Shown one piece after another: positions 15,147-17,038 of a stretch of DNA of 17,038 nt. A program made the translations under genes and the position numbers. Each line of letters opens with the position of its first letter. The first letter of the stretch is position 1. The notes below the pieces were generated by a model. The model searched no databases. It worked only from the letters and a program-made list of their open reading frames with translations, and was not told the origin of the DNA. Source of the stretch: Pseudescherichia sp032055545 (GTDB lineage Bacteria; Pseudomonadota; Gammaproteobacteria; Enterobacterales; Enterobacteriaceae); assembly GCA_032055545.1 (NCBI GenBank), contig DAMBQR010000075.1, forward strand, positions 1 to 17,038, given 5' to 3'.

Positions 15147-15543
15147 CATACGCAGAGCGCTGCTGCTGGCGCTGCCGCTGCTGTTGGGTATGCGCGATCC
15201 TTTCCAGCCGCTGCCGGACCGCTGTCAGACGGCGGCGCTGACGCAGTGGCGCTACCAGGGCTTTATCACCGTTAACGGCCAGCGCCGGGGCGTGCTGCGT
15301 AGCCCAGAGGGGCGTTGGCACAGGGTGGCAGCAGGTGAGAGCCTGCCGCCCGGCTGGCGCGTCGTCTCGCTCACGGAGCAGACGTTACAGGTTGCCACCG
15401 CCGCGGACTGCGAACCGGCGCAGTGGCAGTGGCAGCGACAAGGAGCTAAAGATGAAAAAGTGGATAGCGGCGACAGGGCTGCTTCTCAGCGCGCTGACGG
15501 CAGAGGCGAAAAGCCCCGTACCGGTGACGCTGGTCGTCGATGA
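15136..15543 (+). CDS. hofP: HofP, PilP-like periplasmic protein
   Basis: The protein has 135 residues (E. coli HofP/YrfA has 134). The hydrophobic N-terminus (about 6-17) followed by GMRDPFQP is shared with the E. coli protein and resembles the RDPF motif that follows the export signal in PilP. ALTQWRYQGF and DCEPAQWQWQRQG are also conserved. C30 and C92 could form a disulfide. There is no lipobox, unlike classical PilP. The last 30 residues or so are charged, low in hydrophobic residues, and encoded by DNA that also encodes the HofQ signal peptide. It overlaps hofO by 11 bases and hofQ by 92. Confidence 0.83.
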   Translation: MTYDIRRALLLALPLLLGMRDPFQPLPDRCQTAALTQWRYQGFITVNGQRRGVLRSPEGRWHRVAAGESLPPGWRVVSLTEQTLQVATAADCEPAQWQWQRQGAKDEKVDSGDRAASQRADGRGEKPRTGDAGRR

Positions 15544-16714
15544 TGTGCCGGTAGTACAGGTATTACAGACCCTGGCGGCGCTGGGAAAGTACAACCTGAT
15601 TGCTGCACCCGAGGTCAGCGGCACGCTCTCTCTGCATCTGGTCAATGTCCCCTGGAAGCAGGCCCTGCAAACGGTGATTGCCAGCGCCGGACTGGTTATG
15701 CAGCAAGAGGGCAGTATTCTCCAGGTGCATACTCAGGCCTGGTGGCAACAGCAGCAGGAGAAGCGTGAGGCCGACAAGACGAAGCAGGAGAGTGCCCTGC
15801 CGCTGGAGGCAAAGAGCGTGACGCTACGCTATGCCGAGGCGGAAGAGCTGGCCAAAGCGGGGAACAAGCTGCTCGGCCCACGGGGCACGATGATGGCCGA
15901 TAAGCGCATGAACCGCCTGCTGCTGCGCGACAGCGCGGCTACGCTGCAGACTATAGAGCGCTGGATAGCGGAGATGGATCTGCCCGTCGCCCAGGTGGAG
16001 CTGGCGGCGCATATTGTGACTATTAATGAAAAGAGCCTGCGCGAGCTGGGGATCAAATGGACGCTGGCCGAGGCGCAGGCGGCAGGGAAAGTCGGCGATA
16101 TCACCGCCCTCGGCAGCGATCTCTCGGTGAGCGAGGCCACGACGCGGGTCGGGTTTAACATCGGGCGCATCGATGGCCGGATGCTGGACGTTGAGCTGTC
16201 AGCCCTTGAGCAGGCGCAGCAGCTGGAGATTATTGCCAGCCCGCGCCTGCTGGCCTCCCATCAGCAGCCTGCCAGCATTAAGCAGGGCAGCGAGATCCCC
16301 TATCAGGTCTCCAGCGGCGAGAGCGGTGCCACCTCGGTGGAGTTCAAAGAGGCGGTGCTGGGCATGGAGGTAACGCCAACGGTATTGCAGGACGGCAGGG
16401 TGCGCCTGAAGCTGCACATCAGCCAGAATATGCCTGGCCAGGTACTTCAGCAGGCGGACGGTGAGGTGTTGGCCATCGATAAGCAGGAGATTGAAACTCA
16501 GGTAGAGATGAGCAGCGGCGATACGCTGGCGCTGGGCGGTATCTTTCAGCAGCAGAACAAATCCGGCAGTGAGAGCGTGCCAGGGCTTGGCAGCCTGCCC
16601 TGGCTGGGGCGGCTCTTTCGCCACGATGGCCACGATAACGAGCGGCGCGAGCTGGTGGTTTTTATCACGCCACGCCTCATGCCGCTGCATGAAAGGGGAA
16701 AGGGTAAAGCTTAA
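15452..16714 (+). CDS. hofQ: HofQ, outer-membrane secretin (PilQ/ComE-like)
   Basis: HofQ is the secretin expected to form the outer-membrane pore for DNA entry; homologues are ComE of Haemophilus and PilQ. The protein has 420 residues (E. coli 412). A signal peptide occupies about 1-19 (cut after LTAEA). An STN-like domain follows (about 24-95, VTLVVDDVPVVQVLQTLA), then a Q/K-rich linker (98-118), an N1/KH-like domain (about 120-180, with RMNRLLLRDS), and the secretin domain (about 190-410). The latter has IIASPRLL, the VPGLGSLPWLGRLF signature (376-389) and ELVVFITPRL. The ATG at 15452 has AAGGAG 6 bases upstream and gives the proper signal peptide, so the start is firm although it lies inside hofP. 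It is last in the hofMNOPQ cluster; aroK follows after 285 bases. Confidence 0.95.
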   Translation: MKKWIAATGLLLSALTAEAKSPVPVTLVVDDVPVVQVLQTLAALGKYNLIAAPEVSGTLSLHLVNVPWKQALQTVIASAGLVMQQEGSILQVHTQAWWQQQQEKREADKTKQESALPLEAKSVTLRYAEAEELAKAGNKLLGPRGTMMADKRMNRLLLRDSAATLQTIERWIAEMDLPVAQVELAAHIVTINEKSLRELGIKWTLAEAQAAGKVGDITALGSDLSVSEATTRVGFNIGRIDGRMLDVELSALEQAQQLEIIASPRLLASHQQPASIKQGSEIPYQVSSGESGATSVEFKEAVLGMEVTPTVLQDGRVRLKLHISQNMPGQVLQQADGEVLAIDKQEIETQVEMSSGDTLALGGIFQQQNKSGSESVPGLGSLPWLGRLFRHDGHDNERRELVVFITPRLMPLHERGKGKA

Positions 16715-16790
16715 ATATGATGATTTTTGCCGTGAACTGAACTCAGGTGTTTGACGTGAGGGATGAATTAGCTTACAAGGAGTACCGATT

Positions 16791-16883
16791 TTGAGCGTCA
16801 GCTACTCCCGTCTTACCTCAATTGACCTCTTCGCAAGGTTGGTGATTTATTCAGTTGCCAAAACGGCGCGAGTATTGAGATAA
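16791..16883 (+). CDS. Candidate 30-residue small ORF between hofQ and aroK
   Basis: A consensus AAGGAG (16777-16782) sits 8 bases before a TTG (16791) that opens a 30-codon frame ending in TAA (16881-16883). The peptide begins MSVSYSRLTSIDLFARLVIY and is followed by SVAKTARVLR: a short hydrophobic middle with a basic end. I do not recognise it. For it: strong ribosome binding site, optimal spacing. Against it: TTG start, and its 3' half overlaps the likely aroK promoter, so it would need its own upstream promoter or hofQ read-through. Confidence 0.25.
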   Translation: MSVSYSRLTSIDLFARLVIYSVAKTARVLR

Positions 16884-16884
16884 T
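16855..16884 (+). promoter_or_regulatory. Candidate sigma-70 promoter of aroK
   Basis: TTGCCA (16855-16860) and GATAAT (16879-16884) each match consensus at five of six positions, with an 18-base spacer. Transcription would start near 16891, giving a leader of about 110 bases. A second, weaker pair lies upstream: TTGACC (16822-16827) with TTTATT (16846-16851). Confidence 0.55.
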
Positions 16885-16927
16885 TTTCAGTCTGATTCTC
16901 GAACTTACGCATATGAGGTTTCAGTTC

Positions 16928-16978
16928 ATGTCCTGCTCCGCCAGGTGTCTGCGAAGTGGGTTTACCATTAACGAATAG
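16928..16978 (+). CDS. Candidate 16-residue leader ORF in the aroK mRNA
   Basis: ATG at 16928 is preceded by GAGG with 9-base spacing and opens the frame MSCSARCLRSGFTINE, ending in TAG 21 bases before the aroK ATG. It lies inside the predicted aroK leader. aroK itself has no good Shine-Dalgarno (ACCGAAAAA just before the ATG), so translation of the leader ORF could influence aroK. No run of aromatic codons is present, so it is not a typical attenuator peptide. Confidence 0.25.
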   Translation: MSCSARCLRSGFTINE

Positions 16979-16999
16979 TCTTATAGTAGTACCGAAAAA

Positions 17000-17038
17000 A
17001 TGGCAGAGAAACGCAATATCTTTCTGGTTGGGCCTATG
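17000..17038 (+). CDS. aroK: Shikimate kinase I, first 13 codons
   Basis: The last 39 bases encode MAEKRNIFLVGPM, which matches the start of E. coli AroK exactly as I remember it; the P-loop (GPMGAGKST) is cut by the window end. Shikimate kinase I phosphorylates shikimate to shikimate 3-phosphate on the way to chorismate and the aromatic amino acids. Its position after hofQ also matches E. coli. In that species aroK is followed by aroB and damX, which lie outside this window. Confidence 0.93.
   Translation, partial: MAEKRNIFLVGPM

Overview
The window is a chromosomal core segment from a member of the Enterobacteriaceae. Proteins and gene order match the Escherichia coli K-12 aroK-to-tex region closely: OmpR is nearly identical, and EnvZ, GreB, PBP1A and NudE are very similar. 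The high G+C in third codon positions and the exact protein variants suggest an Enterobacter/Klebsiella/Citrobacter-like genus, but the genus cannot be fixed from sequence reading alone. I see no phage, insertion sequence, CRISPR array, tRNA or rRNA.

Layout from left to right: the 5' part of tex (minus, cut by the window edge); greB (minus); the divergent ompR-envZ two-component operon (plus); a single REP-like palindrome; pckA (minus); a 337-base gap; hslO, hslR, yrfG and igaA (all minus); nudE (plus) diverging from igaA; a strong bidirectional terminator; mrcA (minus); the hofMNOPQ cluster (plus) diverging from mrcA; and an intergenic leader running into the first 13 codons of aroK (plus).

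Functional groups: transcription processing (tex, greB), osmotic sensing and porin control (ompR-envZ), gluconeogenesis (pckA), stress and heat-shock quality control (hslR, hslO), nucleotide hydrolases (yrfG, nudE), restraint of the Rcs envelope-stress phosphorelay (igaA), peptidoglycan synthesis (mrcA), a type IV pilus/competence-like envelope complex linked to use of DNA as a nutrient (hofMNOPQ), and the shikimate pathway (aroK).

I do not see a new multi-gene system. The points most worth checking are a clean 8-residue in-frame gap near the N-terminus of Tex, the absence of yhgE between hslO and pckA, a perfect 13-bp hairpin between igaA and yrfG, and several candidate small leader ORFs (two before aroK, one whose stop codon overlaps the pckA ribosome binding site).
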